A stretch of 64,000 bases of DNA, taken from contig JALJCS010000001.1 in the NCBI GenBank assembly GCA_023055355.1, positions 99,309,381-99,373,380 on the forward strand. The letters are read 5' to 3'. This DNA comes from Agelaius tricolor (lineage: Eukaryota > Chordata > Aves > Passeriformes > Icteridae). The translations under genes were made by a program, and so were the position numbers. The notes under the pieces were generated by a model, which saw only the letters and a program-made list of their open reading frames with translations, had not been told where the DNA came from and searched no databases. Below, piece after piece: positions 1 to 10,469 of the stretch. The first letter of the stretch is position 1, and the number at the start of each line of letters is the position of its first letter.

Positions 1-2758
1 TGGGTACACTTGAAATTCAGACTTCATGAGAAAAGATTCAGCTGAATTGTATCATGAAAGACAGGATTTACTTTCAAAAAACTGTGTTGCAGAGAACCTT
101 CCAGTATAGAATAGAGAAAGAAAAAAGTTCAAGAAAACCACAGACCAAAAGGATAATTTTTACTTCCCAAAAATAAATGGGATCTTTAAGCTGTAGGTTG
201 TTGCAAATATCCAGAGGTTGATATATGACAAACTTCACAGCCACAACTTTGTCTGCATTCTGTGATCAGGTGAGAATGGAATTGTTAAGAGGTGAGAAAA
301 CAGTTCTGTTCATCTTGAAAGTGTACTAATATACTTTGTTGTCATGGGTTTTTTTCTGCTAGTAACTCTAGACATATATAGGACTCTGACTGTCTCTGTC
401 TAAACAACCATAAAATAGGATGTGTTAAAAGAGGAATTAGAGGAAACATAAGAACTTAATGAAACATAGCTGCCACAAGTAAGGGAGATGAATATTTTCA
501 GTTGGTGTGTGTCACATGACAATAGCTTACATATATATATAAGGTGATGCATAGTATATGTTTGTTTAATAGTATTATGGTTGTTTATGTAGTAACATAG
601 TATATGTTGTTTAATAGATAGGCACTATAGAAGATGAGTTTAAGGGCTCCCCAGACCCTGGAATATTGTCTCAAAAAAGAGATAAGTATTGCACAGAGTG
701 TGGTTTCCTTCTGTGAACTTTCTCCTCTGCAAGAAAAAAAACATAAAGTCACTTTCTGATGTGATATAGGTGATTTCGACCCTACTTCTGAAACCGGCAG
801 CACTTCTCACATTCATTTGGATGGTCAGAAAAATGTAAAAAGAGAAGAGGTAACTGTATTCTTATCCTTCCTTATCTTCTCTGGACTAGAGGCTCTAAAG
901 AGACTATGTTTAAGTAGTTTAGATATAGAACAACCCCAAAAGGTAAAAGGGAGAGAGATGAAGTCTTCTTTCCCCTCAAGCAATTAACTCCAGCTCCCAG
1001 TGGAAGAATGAGTGCAATTGTTTCATTTTCAGTTAAATTTTTTTGCTGTCTTCCACAAAGGCCATTTAGGTCCTCAGTGAGACTGTTTAGGTGACGTGGA
1101 TACTCATATATCTTATTGCAGGTTGAACAAATTAGACCATGATCTTTATGAAAAAGTGTTAAAAACCAAAATACAGCATATACCCCTTTGAAAATTGCTT
1201 CTCCTTTGTACCTGACATACAGAAAAAATAAGCTGAAAAGAAAGACTAAACAGAGATAACATTGTTCTCAAAAGCTTTAATTTTGTTACCAACATACCTA
1301 ATGCATGGGTGAAAAAAAAGGAGAATAACAAACACATTTGTCTCATCTACTCATTTCCTATTTATTCTATTCCTTTTGGGAAAAAAAAACCTAAACCAAT
1401 ATTTTAAACTTGTAAATTCTTCAGCATCATATCAATAATCCTTTTAATATTAATTAACCTGTAAGAGCACAAACACATATTGACAGTTATCTTGTTCTCA
1501 TTTCTTGATCAGTGTAGGAATTTAATGATCTCACAATGGGTGTTAGAAAAAGTAAACATACTTATCACCTTTGAAAAATCCTAACAAAACCAAAAGAATA
1601 CTTTCAGCAGAATAACTTCCAGCTGTGACTATGCTGTATGCTTTCTAGTCAAAGAAAATTTTTCCTCTACAGGATTTGAAATTAAAGAGACAGTCAAATT
1701 ACTTTTATTTTATTTCTTATTGTTTCTATGTAATCATCCATTTGATTGCTACTCAAAATGCTACTGAGAAAGTTTTAGAGGTGTGGAGGTACAGATTTAA
1801 ATATAGGAACTTTCTATCAAAGTGCTTTAAAATTTCTCCTTTAAAGGCTTGAATAATATATATTCCTTTTACTTATGAAAGCGTACAATTTAAAATGAAC
1901 AATTCAATATGTTGCATAATTGAAGTTTTAAAATAAGCTCCCAAGATTTCCAAGTTAACCATTCTCTCAATGATTATATTTACTCTTTTGTGTGTACTCT
2001 TTCTGTTTTTCTTTTTTGCACATTTGAATAACAAAAGCATCTCTCATAATATCAACCCTCTGCACAAATCCAATACACAGCCCCATACCAGTAATTGTGA
2101 AGAAAATTTCCATTACTGCAGCCAAAATCAGAATGCCCAGGTATTTGCACAGTAAAAAAGTTTTGAGGAAAGAAGAAATTGAGCAACAGTAAGCCATTTA
2201 CAATTATGTCCAGTGGTTTTGTTTGACATCAGACTGGAATAACAGACTGGCAGTTTGTTTTTAGAGTTCAGAGCAGGAAAAGATAGTCAGAGGTTACAGT
2301 CAAATGGGCAGACAGTGAAGACTCCCTACATGGTGACTTATGGCAGCCTCTGGTGCTCATCTCTAGATATCTATAGTCCTCACAGAGATCTACAGAAGGC
2401 TTCCTTCAGAAAGCTGTGACAGCAGAAATTAACCAGTTCCCTCTGGGAAGGTATCTAGTCTGGCTGAACCTGATCCATGTGTCAGAAACAAGAGAAAGCC
2501 ATGTATGACTGTAATGGACACTGTGGGAGATTAAGACATCCATCTGCTGACCAGATGTACAGTTTTGGGAGGCTGTAAGTTTCCTTCTCACATAAGCCTC
2601 TTGTCCCAATAGCAGGACTAAGGGTGACATCACCTGGACCCACAGGCTGTTACCCTAGTTCCCTGAGCCCTGCAGGAAATCCTGATACATTCAAGAAAAC
2701 AAATGACACTCCAAAGACTGGATGCAACATTTTGAATTTAACCTACCAACCTCCCAAT
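1..2758. other. AT-rich unassigned DNA, no gene seen
   Basis: No frame of convincing length or recognisable protein motif is present on either strand. The part from about 2230 to 2640 is richer in GC and carries a 75-codon minus-strand frame (2406-2633) without any motif I recognise. It could be an old repeat joined to the LTR fragment that follows. No tRNA, CR1 end or microsatellite was seen. Confidence 0.6.
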
Positions 2759-3157
2759 GATTCTTCACACTCTTCCCCTTCTACAGAGGAAACAGCCCTT
2801 TATGAACTTCTCCAGTGTGAGTGCTTCCACAGGCTGAAGTTATTCATGAACCATTCCAGCACGGATCTCTTCCATAGGATGCAGTCCTTCTGGAAGGATC
2901 AACTCCAGCATGGGTCCCCTGCCTGGTCACAAGTCCTGCCAGAACACATGGTCCAGTGTGGGCTCCTCTCTCCATGGGTTCACAGGTCCTACTTGGAGTC
3001 TCTTACTTCCTACATGGCCTTTCCATGGAATCACAGGAATCTTTGAGCATCTCCTGGATCCAGTGAGGAGTCCTTCCTTGGCTGCAGATGCATCTCTGCT
3101 CCACCATAAACCTCTGTGGACTGTGAGCAGGCAGCCATGGTCCTCTTCAGGGGTTGA
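2759..3157 (-). mobile_element. ERVL-type LTR, internal fragment of the LTR
   Basis: Read on the minus strand, this matches the middle of a long avian ERVL LTR that I recognise. That part is built from loosely repeated units of about 40-50 bp around phrases such as GACTTGTGACC and GGAGAGAGGAGCCCAC. The plus strand shows the complements, for example GGTCACAAGTCCTGCC near 2925 and TGGGCTCCTCTCTCCATGGG near 2959. The 3' LTR part is missing on the left and the 5' part on the right, so this is a truncated piece. The 140-codon plus-strand frame at 2624-3046 and the 96- and 87-codon minus-strand frames here come from this GC-richer repeat and are not genes. The same LTR family occurs almost complete at 29621-30433. 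Family name uncertain. Confidence 0.7.
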
Positions 3158-3173
3158 TCTGAAAAAATTGGTG

Positions 3174-3262
3174 GTCTGAAGAAATTCCTGAGGATTGGAA
3201 AAAGGCAAATATTGCACCCATCTTTAGCCAACAAAAGATGTTCCAAGGAACAAAATACCAAT
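3174..3262 (+). mobile_element. CR1 LINE fragment, ORF2 reverse transcriptase region
   Basis: One frame reads EEIPEDWKKANIAPIF. This closely resembles the start of the reverse transcriptase domain of CR1 ORF2, where the family has an EEVPEDWKKANV-like stretch followed by a basic loop. After this stretch the frame decays into unrelated sequence. The piece is only about 90 bp. It lies between a minus-strand LTR fragment and a plus-strand solo LTR, so its own ends are lost. It is a dead fossil without coding capacity. Confidence 0.75.
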
Positions 3263-3282
3263 GACCACATCTTTCTGAAAGA

Positions 3283-3288
3283 CAAATG
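3283..3288. repeat. target site duplication, left copy
   Basis: CAAATG directly precedes the TG of the LTR and is repeated exactly at 3671-3676 after it. Confidence 0.75.
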
Positions 3289-3670
3289 TGTCACAGACGT
3301 CTTTTATGAAAAATCCTTTCTTTAGGATTTTTCCTCCTGAGAAGCTGAGAGGCCTCAGGAACAAAATGTAAACATTGATTATCTGCTGCTGTGGAATGCA
3401 ACAGGTGGATCTTTGATTGGCCCATGTTGGTTGTTTCTAACTAATGGCCAATCACAGCCCAGCTGGCTCAGAGAGTCCAAGCCACAAGCCTTTGTTGTCA
3501 TTCTTTCCTATTCTATTCTTAGCTAGCCTTCTGAGTAAATCCTTTCTTCTATTCTTTTAATATTGTTTTAATGTAATATATATCATAAAATAATAAATCA
3601 AGCCTTCTGAAACATGGGGTCAAACCCTTGTCTCTTCCCTCAACCTGAGACCCCTGTTAACACGGTCATA
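3289..3670 (+). mobile_element. solo LTR, ERVK (betaretrovirus)-like
   Basis: The element starts with TGTCACAGAC and ends with CGGTCATA. The last two bases look like a mutated CA. It is flanked by an exact 6-bp direct repeat, CAAATG, at 3283-3288 and 3671-3676, the duplication length typical of ERVK-like elements. Promoter-type signals are visible: an inverted CCAAT box (GATTGG) near 3414, a direct CCAAT in GGCCAATCAC near 3447, and an AATAAA polyadenylation signal at about 3592-3597. No internal retroviral sequence follows, so this is a solo LTR left by LTR-LTR recombination. I recall this family from passerine genomes. A database comparison would give the exact name. Confidence 0.82.
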
Positions 3671-3676
3671 CAAATG
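3671..3676. repeat. target site duplication, right copy
   Basis: CAAATG is identical to 3283-3288 and marks the insertion site of the solo LTR. Confidence 0.75.
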
Positions 3677-4479
3677 CAGGAAGGATAATGCAGGACCCTA
3701 AGGACTACTGAGATCTGAATGGCCTTCAATCATAGGCCCTGCTCAGGCAGCCCATGCTACAGGATAATTGTGTTCAGGCCTGCCCCCAGGTCCCATCTTG
3801 AAATCTGCCTTCCTAACTTTCTCTGCTGGATCCAGACCCAATTATTTAGATTGCATTATCTGACTGTAGACAAAACTCACCAACTCATACTCAAGACAGA
3901 CTATTAGAGTGTATTATTCAAATAGTGCAGTGTAACAAATTTTGTTATAAATAACCAGAATGTTAAACAGTTTTAGGAATACAGTAACCCAAAACTGCAA
4001 GTGCCTAATGTGTTATGAATTACACAGAATACTTTGTCTTATATTTCTTATTATGGGATCTAAAACACTGCAAATATAGTTCATCAGACAGTTGATTAGC
4101 TTGCAAATGAGCCCTTAGAGAGAGAGGTTGCAGTGCTTCTAGCACATTTACTTGCAGAAGGCAAATGTAAATTTACATGATTGATGAACTTGCTGAACAT
4201 TTTCAAACCTCTAATTCTGGAGACCTTGGAATGCTTCTTCTAAATTGTGTACTCTCCAGTGATTCAAAATAGCATTTAATAAAAGGTCTACCTTAGAAAT
4301 TGCCAGAGTTTATTGAGTTTTATTTGTTGTGACACTGCCTTTCGAGGAATTTGTGATTACTTATGCATTTGAACTCAGTGGATTTCTTTCCTAAAGTACC
4401 AACACAACTTCTATGCTCTACTTTTTTCTGTCCTATATAATGTTCAGACCTTCTGTTAGAAACACTTCATTGAGATAGT
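3677..4479. other. unassigned DNA between repeats
   Basis: The part from about 3700 to 3900 is GC-richer and carries a 62-codon plus-strand frame without recognisable motifs. It may be an old repeat. The rest is AT-rich with no feature. Confidence 0.5.
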
Positions 4480-4603
4480 ATCATAGAAACATGGTTGGGT
4501 TGGAAGGGACTTTAAGATTATATAGTTCCAACTCCAAGGCCATGGGAAGGGATACCACTCACTACACTGGATTGCTTAGGGCCCCATGCAAACTTGGATA
4601 GTT
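4480..4603 (-). mobile_element. CR1 LINE 3' end, short fragment
   Basis: The plus strand reads TCATAGAAACATGGTTGGGT and then GGAAGGGACTTTAAGAT. This is the reverse complement of the CR1 3' untranslated end, so the terminal octamer lies on the left and the element runs leftwards. About 120 bp remain, as far as a GCCCCATGCAA segment. CR1 copies are usually 5'-truncated like this, and no target duplication is expected. Confidence 0.88.
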
Positions 4604-5135
4604 GTCATGTTGCTTCTATATTTTTTACATACACATATATTTTTTATATGCATATACATTTTTTTTTCATTAAGGAAAGAATAAATGTGATTTTCCTAAG
4701 ACTACTTTATCTCCCAGTGCAGCAAAAATATATGAAATTTAAATAAATTATTCTACTTGTTTTTAGAGCAAAATACGATCTTATTTGCTAAAATAGATTA
4801 ATAAAATAAATTTAATTTTTAAACTAAATTTTTCTGAGCCTTATGCAAAAGTTTGAGCCATCTTATTTCCTGCAGTCTTCACTGGAATCACAATATATGG
4901 ATTCTGCAGGAACTTAGAGGACCAGATACCCTATAAACAAGTGATTAACTTTGGAATCTAGATTTTATTGAAAAACTTCAGTAGACAAAATATGTTGTAT
5001 CTGAAGGCACGTTCAAGTGTAATTATTTAGCTGGCTGTTAACAGTAACATAAACTTCATTCAATTCAGGATTAAACATCCTAAGACTGCTAATTGATAGT
5101 AAAATATATCATATATACAAGTTAGGGTCATGGCA
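4604..5135. other. AT-rich spacer, nothing recognised
   Basis: Only AT-rich unique-looking sequence lies between two CR1 copies. There is no open frame of note. Confidence 0.6.
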
Positions 5136-5837
5136 TCATAGAATTGTGGAATCATGGAATGGTTTGGGTTGGAAGGTACCATAAAAATCATCTAGTTCCA
5201 ACTCCCTGCTATGAGCAGGGACACTTCCCACTAGACCAGGTTGTTCAATGCCCCATCCAATCAGGCCTTGAACACTTCCAGGGATGGGACAACCACACCT
5301 TCTCTGAGCAATCTATTCAAGTGGGTCCTCACCCTCACAATAAAGTATTTGTTCCTTATGTCTAACATAAATTCCCCTCTTTCAGTTTGATCTCATTAGT
5401 ACTTTTCATATCATTAGAGTTTCTGATTAAGAGTCCCTTTCTGACTTCCTTGCAGGCCCCCTTCTGATACTGGAGGATTGCTGTGAGGTCCCCACATGAC
5501 TTTCTCTTCTACAGACTGAATTTTCTCAGCCTGGTTTCATAGACAAGGCACTCTAGTCCCCTTATCAACTTCACGACATTCCTCTGGGTTAGCTCCAAGC
5601 ATGCCATGTCCTTCTTACATTGGGAACACCAGAACTGTACACAGGTACAGGTGGGGTTTCATGGGAGCAGAGTAGGGGGGCAGAATCTCTTCCTCTGACC
5701 TGCTGGTCACATTTTTTGGTGCATCCCAGGATACGGGTGGCTTTCTGGGCACACACTACAGGCTCACCCTGAGTTTTCCATCAACCATGACCTGCAAGTC
5801 CTTCTCTGCAGTGCTGCTCTCAATCACTTCTCTGACT
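5136..5837 (-). mobile_element. CR1 LINE, 5'-truncated 3' part (about 0.7 kb)
   Basis: It begins on the left with the reverse-complemented CR1 tail (TCATAGAATT, then TGGTTTGGGTTGGAAGG) and runs through the whole 3' untranslated region into the end of ORF2. Familiar complement phrases include ACTAGACCAGGTTGTTCAA near 5232 and CCAGGATACGGGTGGCTTTC near 5727. It stops near a TCTCAATCACTTCTCTGA stretch. Indels and substitutions have destroyed the frame. The short plus-strand frame at 5144-5365 is a by-product. The next CR1 fragment in the same orientation ends about 530 bp to the left, so they are separate insertions or one copy split by later sequence. Confidence 0.92.
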
Positions 5838-6444
5838 AGCTAGTAGATGTTGGAAATCTGGAAATAATCAGGATATAATGTCTGAAAATTAAGAATGGAC
5901 TTGAGCAAGTTGTCAGCTTTCTATTCAATTTAGTGAGCCTAATGTAGGTGAAAACTCCATATAGTCTTGATACAATATTAAGATTAAAATAATGTGAGAG
6001 AATAAAGTACATTCTGTCATGCCTCATATATTTAGACTATGACATTTATAAGAAATAAGTAGAAAACAAAATGAGAAAAATAAGTTGGGTGATGAACTAC
6101 ATATCTTAGTAGAAACCTTGCAGACTCAGGGACAGAAAAGAATTTTGAAAAGTCTTGCAAGAACACTGACAAAAAAGGCTAGTTTTCAAGCACTTATATA
6201 ATTAATTGGAACTTTTGCTTCCATAAGTAAAGAATACATTTGTTGTTTAAGGTCATCTGCCATGTGAAGAGGAAAGGACAGACTGAAATGTTGTGGCCTC
6301 TTTTTGTCCTTTGTCTTTGAACTTGTAAGTAACTTAAACCAGCAAGGTATTTCATTTTTCATTTGTGTAACAGTGTATTTTTAGGTTCACAGGGAATAAT
6401 AAGCAGGAATTATACATTAAAGTACATCCAGTGCTCTGTATTGG
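5838..6444. other. AT-rich spacer, nothing recognised
   Basis: No gene, RNA or clear repeat was seen between the CR1 copy and the LTR fragment. Confidence 0.6.
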
Positions 6445-6530
6445 TGCTGGTTTTAGCTGGGGTAGAATTAATTTTCTTCACAGTGGCTAGTATGTGGGTG
6501 TATTCTGGATTTTTGCTGGAAAGTGTTGAT
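6445..6530 (+). mobile_element. ERVL-type LTR, 5' fragment
   Basis: The sequence from TGCTGGTTTTAGCTGGGGTA to about GGAAAGTGTTGATG matches the 5' end of the avian LTR found nearly whole at 57772-58353. Shared parts include TTTTCTTCACAGTGGCTAG against TTTCCTCACAGTAGCTGG. Only about 85 bp of U3 survive, and no promoter or polyadenylation signal remains. Confidence 0.8.
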
Positions 6531-9090
6531 GCATTTTAAAAATAATAAATCCTGAAACAAAATATAAGATATGAAAAGAGTAGACTAAACATGATCATGT
6601 GATTTCTTATTAAAAATTCTCCTACCATAACATTTACACAGTATTTTAAAAGGCTACAGTGACAAGTTTGGACATCCTAATTCTGATATTTAAATACATG
6701 TCGGAATTTAAGCACAAGGAAGACTGTATTAATTCAAATGGTACTAGCTGTGAAATGTAATCTTAGACATACATTAGACACTTCCAGGTGTAAATCAGCA
6801 AAATTTTTATCTTGTGTGCACTGGAAACACCTGAAAGCTTACATTCTGAGGGCATAGACAAATAAATCAAATGCAATAACTGTCATCCAAAATACGAGTC
6901 TAGTCAGGGTCTGACAAAAACATTTTTATTAAAATTTAACCTCAGATTTTAAAGAATTTGACCATTACTCTGGGGTTTTTTTAGTAGTATTGACTAAACT
7001 GCAGTTGAATTCACTAGCCCTATATGCAGAGTACAGAGGTTAAACAGCAAAAACCCAGGTAAAACAACAGGAAACTGAAAAATAACATTTTCTTGCAGCT
7101 TTTGTGTCTTATCATGGCTGGAAATCACAAGGGAAACAGAAGAATAAGCACACTGAAAACAGATGAGGAGCAAAAGTTATCACTGCTGCTACTTACTGGT
7201 GCCAAGATATGGTTAAGACATGGAAAAGAACCCTATCAAACTCAACATCTGGTAGTAGTCCTACCTTAATGATAACAAGTACCTTAACATGTGAGAAAAT
7301 AACAGAAAAAACACAGGTCTGTTTGTGCTTTGATGGTTTGAAATTGCATACTTAGGTCAGAAAAGCACCTTTGTTCAAAAGAGCACACTAATGATGTTTT
7401 TTTTTTTCCAAAATCTGTATATGCTCCTGAGGACATATGTGAGGCTAATAATACATGAACACACGAGAGAAATGCAGTATTTTGGCCTTGATAAGTACAT
7501 TTTGAATGCAGTCATTTAAATTACAATAATTAATGCATGTGTAATGTTCTGTTCATAAGGATCATTCCTGATGATGGTACAATATCAAAATAGATACAAC
7601 ACATCCAACAGAAGAATACATATCTAGGAAAATCTCTCTCAGTAAGACTGATTTGTTCAGACACAAAAATTATCACCAAACCTATCTTTGGTTTTGTCAC
7701 AAAATTAATTTAACACAATATACCAAGACCAGAAAATGGGCCCATGTACTGACACATGCTTGTCTATTAATTTCTAGTCAGCACTCATGATGACTTTGAC
7801 TCAGACAAGGAAGATCCTCCCAGATAATGTCTGAACATAGTTTTAAATCATTATAGGTTGGGGAAAATGTCCTATAAACAAAATTTACTTGGTTTGAGAA
7901 AAAAAAGCACCATATGTTTGTGGGTTTCACCATGTCATTCACCAGCAGGATCAGATGAGCAGCCTTAATCCTTAATCCTTAAAGGGGACACACTGCAAAA
8001 GGATTGTATTGAATCGTCTAGTACTAGGTACTCCAGCAAGTATAAGTCAACATTTCTATACTCTAGAAAGCTAGAAATAGCTTATTCTTCTTTAGCTTAG
8101 TTACCCAGCCATAAAGAAAGAGCACCAACTTTCTCTGTCTAGAGGATACACACATAAAAGAATTTAGGCTGTTCCAGTCAGTTGCTGATACTGTCAGTAA
8201 TATGAACCCAGGACAAAGTCTTGTGTCCCCATACTCTAATTTTTACTCACATTGCCAAGTACTGTAGCAATTCAATACTAAGTACTTGTGTCCTGTGACT
8301 GAGGGTTAGAAAATTATTGCATCATACAAAGAATAAGCAAATCTTATGATTAGGTAGAGTGTATATTTCTCAGTATTCTACAAAACTACCTATTACAGTT
8401 TTTTCATACTTTGCAATTTTCTAAATTCTGAGACTATACTTCAACATGTAGAAAAAGAGTGTGATATGGAACCACCAGCCAGTCAGAAGTCACCAATATT
8501 CTGAAGTTCAGTTTGGGTCAAACAGCTGCAATTTCTTTTCTCTATGTGTCATTTAATGCCTTTCCTTACCTGGAAGAAAAAATTCTATCTATGTGATGTG
8601 AGGATGATCAGAAAAACCTGAGATTTCGCTCATGAAATTCTCTTAACGTCCTTTACAAATCTTCATAGAAGTAGCAATTAAAAGTCTTAATAAGCACACT
8701 ACTTTAAGATTAACTGTTCCTTAAAAGACATTCAACATTACAACAAATTATTCCTCAAAATTGAAAATTAATCAATTTTTCTGTTATACTTTTGTTTGAT
8801 TATTTTTTCTTCTTTTGAGTGCCAAAGTAATTATAGGTATAAAGGTTAATTTCATATGCCAAAAATTTCTTTTGTCCATTTTTAAATGTTGATTACACAT
8901 GCTTTCATCTCAGCTATACAACATACAGCAACAAATTTTCTTTGACTTTAATGAAAGTAAGATCAGATCTACATCACTTTCTGATGTATGACTTTCATAT
9001 TTTCTATTAGATCATGTGATTAAAAACTTGCCTGAATACTCACAAAGGAGCACACAGAGAAAATGAGTAGTAGGGAAAATCCATATAAAA
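6531..9090. other. AT-rich unassigned DNA
   Basis: No frame of 60 or more codons and no recognised repeat family were found. A minor feature is three tandem copies of CCTTAAT near 7961-7983. Confidence 0.6.
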
Positions 9091-9242
9091 ATCTGTCTCA
9101 GCTCCTCCTAGACCCATCCCAGGAGCCACCAGACCATCAAAGGCCCATCTTCACAAGCCCAGAGGAGCAAAGAGCCCAGAGGCATGTAAGGATGCAAATA
9201 AATGACTGAGAGGAATGGACAGTCTGTTCCTCTTCCTCACAG

Positions 9243-9275
9243 GGCTGTTCCGGGAGACTCTTGGAGTCTCCAAAG
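9243..9275 (+). other. candidate 33-nt micro-exon flanked by strong splice signals
   Basis: A pyrimidine-rich tract ending TCTTCCTCACAG (9231-9242) precedes a 33-nt segment. The segment ends in AAG followed directly by GTGAGT, a perfect 5' splice-site consensus (9276-9281). The segment is a multiple of three and in one frame reads GCSGRLLESPK, without a stop. A possible branch-point context (AATGACTGAG) lies about 40 bases upstream. I do not recognise the peptide. The surrounding 9.1-9.3 kb is GC-richer and has an AAATAAA nearby, so the signals could belong to an old LTR rather than a host exon. Only transcript data can decide. Confidence 0.3.
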
Positions 9276-9330
9276 GTGAGTCCATTGGATTACCAGCTTT
9301 GGGGGGTGGGAGTAGTACCAAAGAGTTTTC

Positions 9331-9332
<2 letters not shown>

Positions 9333-9376
<44 letters not shown>
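9333..9376. repeat. (TG)22 microsatellite
   Basis: Twenty-two uninterrupted TG units make a perfect dinucleotide tract likely to vary in length. It creates the spurious repetitive frames seen on both strands here. Confidence 0.98.
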
Positions 9377-9377
<1 letters not shown>

Positions 9378-9801
9378 CAGTCTGCACCAGAAAGTCTAGT
9401 TTTCAAGCTTGAGGTATTTTTTCTGTCTTGTCAAGACGATTCTGGTTTAACCCCTATTTCATTATGCTCATTTTAAGTTCTTAGCAATCTTTATTATTAT
9501 TTGTGATTTGGGGATGTGATAGGGAAAAATGCAAAGACAGACATATTGCAAAGACTGTAACAATTGCAATCTCTATTCTGTATAAGATCATATACCTTAA
9601 TGTGGTAGGAAGAAGATGGTGACTATACTGCAGACATTTTACTTAAATGTGCATATGGAGGGTTGACTTTGGATGATTTGACAGCTAATCCAGCTGCTAT
9701 ATATGCCCCTTCTCTACAGGGGGAGGTGAGAAAGTAAGATAAAAAAACCTACTGGGTCAAGAGAAAGACAAGAAAATGACCATAACCATCACAGAGAGAG
9801 A
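9377..9801. other. unassigned DNA
   Basis: Nothing recognised between the TG tract and the solo LTR. Confidence 0.5.
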
Positions 9802-9807
9802 CTGGAT

Positions 9808-10463
9808 TGTTGTGTTGTGTCTGTATAAGTTGGACTGTTCTGTTCCCCCTATCATGTAATGGTTCTGCCCTGGTTCTCCCTTCCCTCCTTTATGCTGCCA
9901 GTTATCCCAACTCCTCCCCAGTTGCCTTGGGGATCAATGTACCCTTTCTCAAATCCCTCCCTGGTGCCCTGTCCGTCACTCGGCGCTCCACCCTTCTCTC
10001 TAGAACTCTCTAGAAACTTCCAGCTAGAGCATCGAGTGATTGGCTCAGGGGCCGGGGCCCCACCCTCAAGTTATCCCCATTGGTGTTCTCCCTAAGTCAA
10101 TCTTTTGTATCCCACTCCCCTCTGAAACCCTATTCATCCAAGGACTGACTCCTCCCTTGTTTCCCTCCCTCCTTATAAGCTGTTGCAACTTCCCCCTCTT
10201 TCTCTTTGGCTGTCGATTCCCTTGGGGCCCAATAACCCTGGATTCACCACAGCTGGAGAGTGCTCTCTTATTTCTGCTGGCTGTAGCCACAAGCCAAGCC
10301 ACGTCCTGCCACAAGGTCACGCTGCTGTCACAGCACAGAGCGTTTGCCTCAGGTGCTGTCCCGAACCACAGAGATCGGGATAGAGCCCCTGTACTGCTAG
10401 CAGTGCTGGATAGCTGGCCGGGATGTCCGAGAAGGACAATCCTTCTCCAGCTGGACCGCTTCA
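9808..10463 (+). mobile_element. solo LTR, 656 bp, probable ERVK-like
   Basis: The segment is clearly more GC-rich than its surroundings. It starts TGTTGTGTTGTG and ends CCGCTTCA, fitting the TG...CA rule. The flanks CTGGAT (9802-9807) and CTGGAC (10464-10469) form a 6-bp duplication with one mismatch. Promoter-like signals are two inverted CCAAT boxes (GATTGG near 10037, CATTGG near 10077) and a TATA-like TTATAAG at about 10173-10179. A weak polyadenylation-like AATAAC lies near 10230, followed by a U5-like GC-rich part. No gag, pol or env sequence adjoins it, so it is a solo LTR. The 219-codon plus-strand frame (10040-10699) and the 132-codon minus-strand frame (10066-10464) arise from its composition; the former runs past the LTR end and has no known domain. 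Confidence 0.72.
10173..10179 (+). promoter_or_regulatory. TATA-like box in the 9808-10463 LTR
   Basis: TTATAAG lies about 100-140 bases downstream of two inverted CCAAT boxes and upstream of the presumed R region. This is the expected order for an LTR promoter. Activity is unknown. Confidence 0.45.
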
Positions 10464-10469
10464 CTGGAC

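Noticed and set aside
2624..3046. 140-codon plus-strand open frame
   Set aside because: It mostly covers the minus-strand ERVL LTR fragment. The frame is antisense to the repeat and shows no domain.
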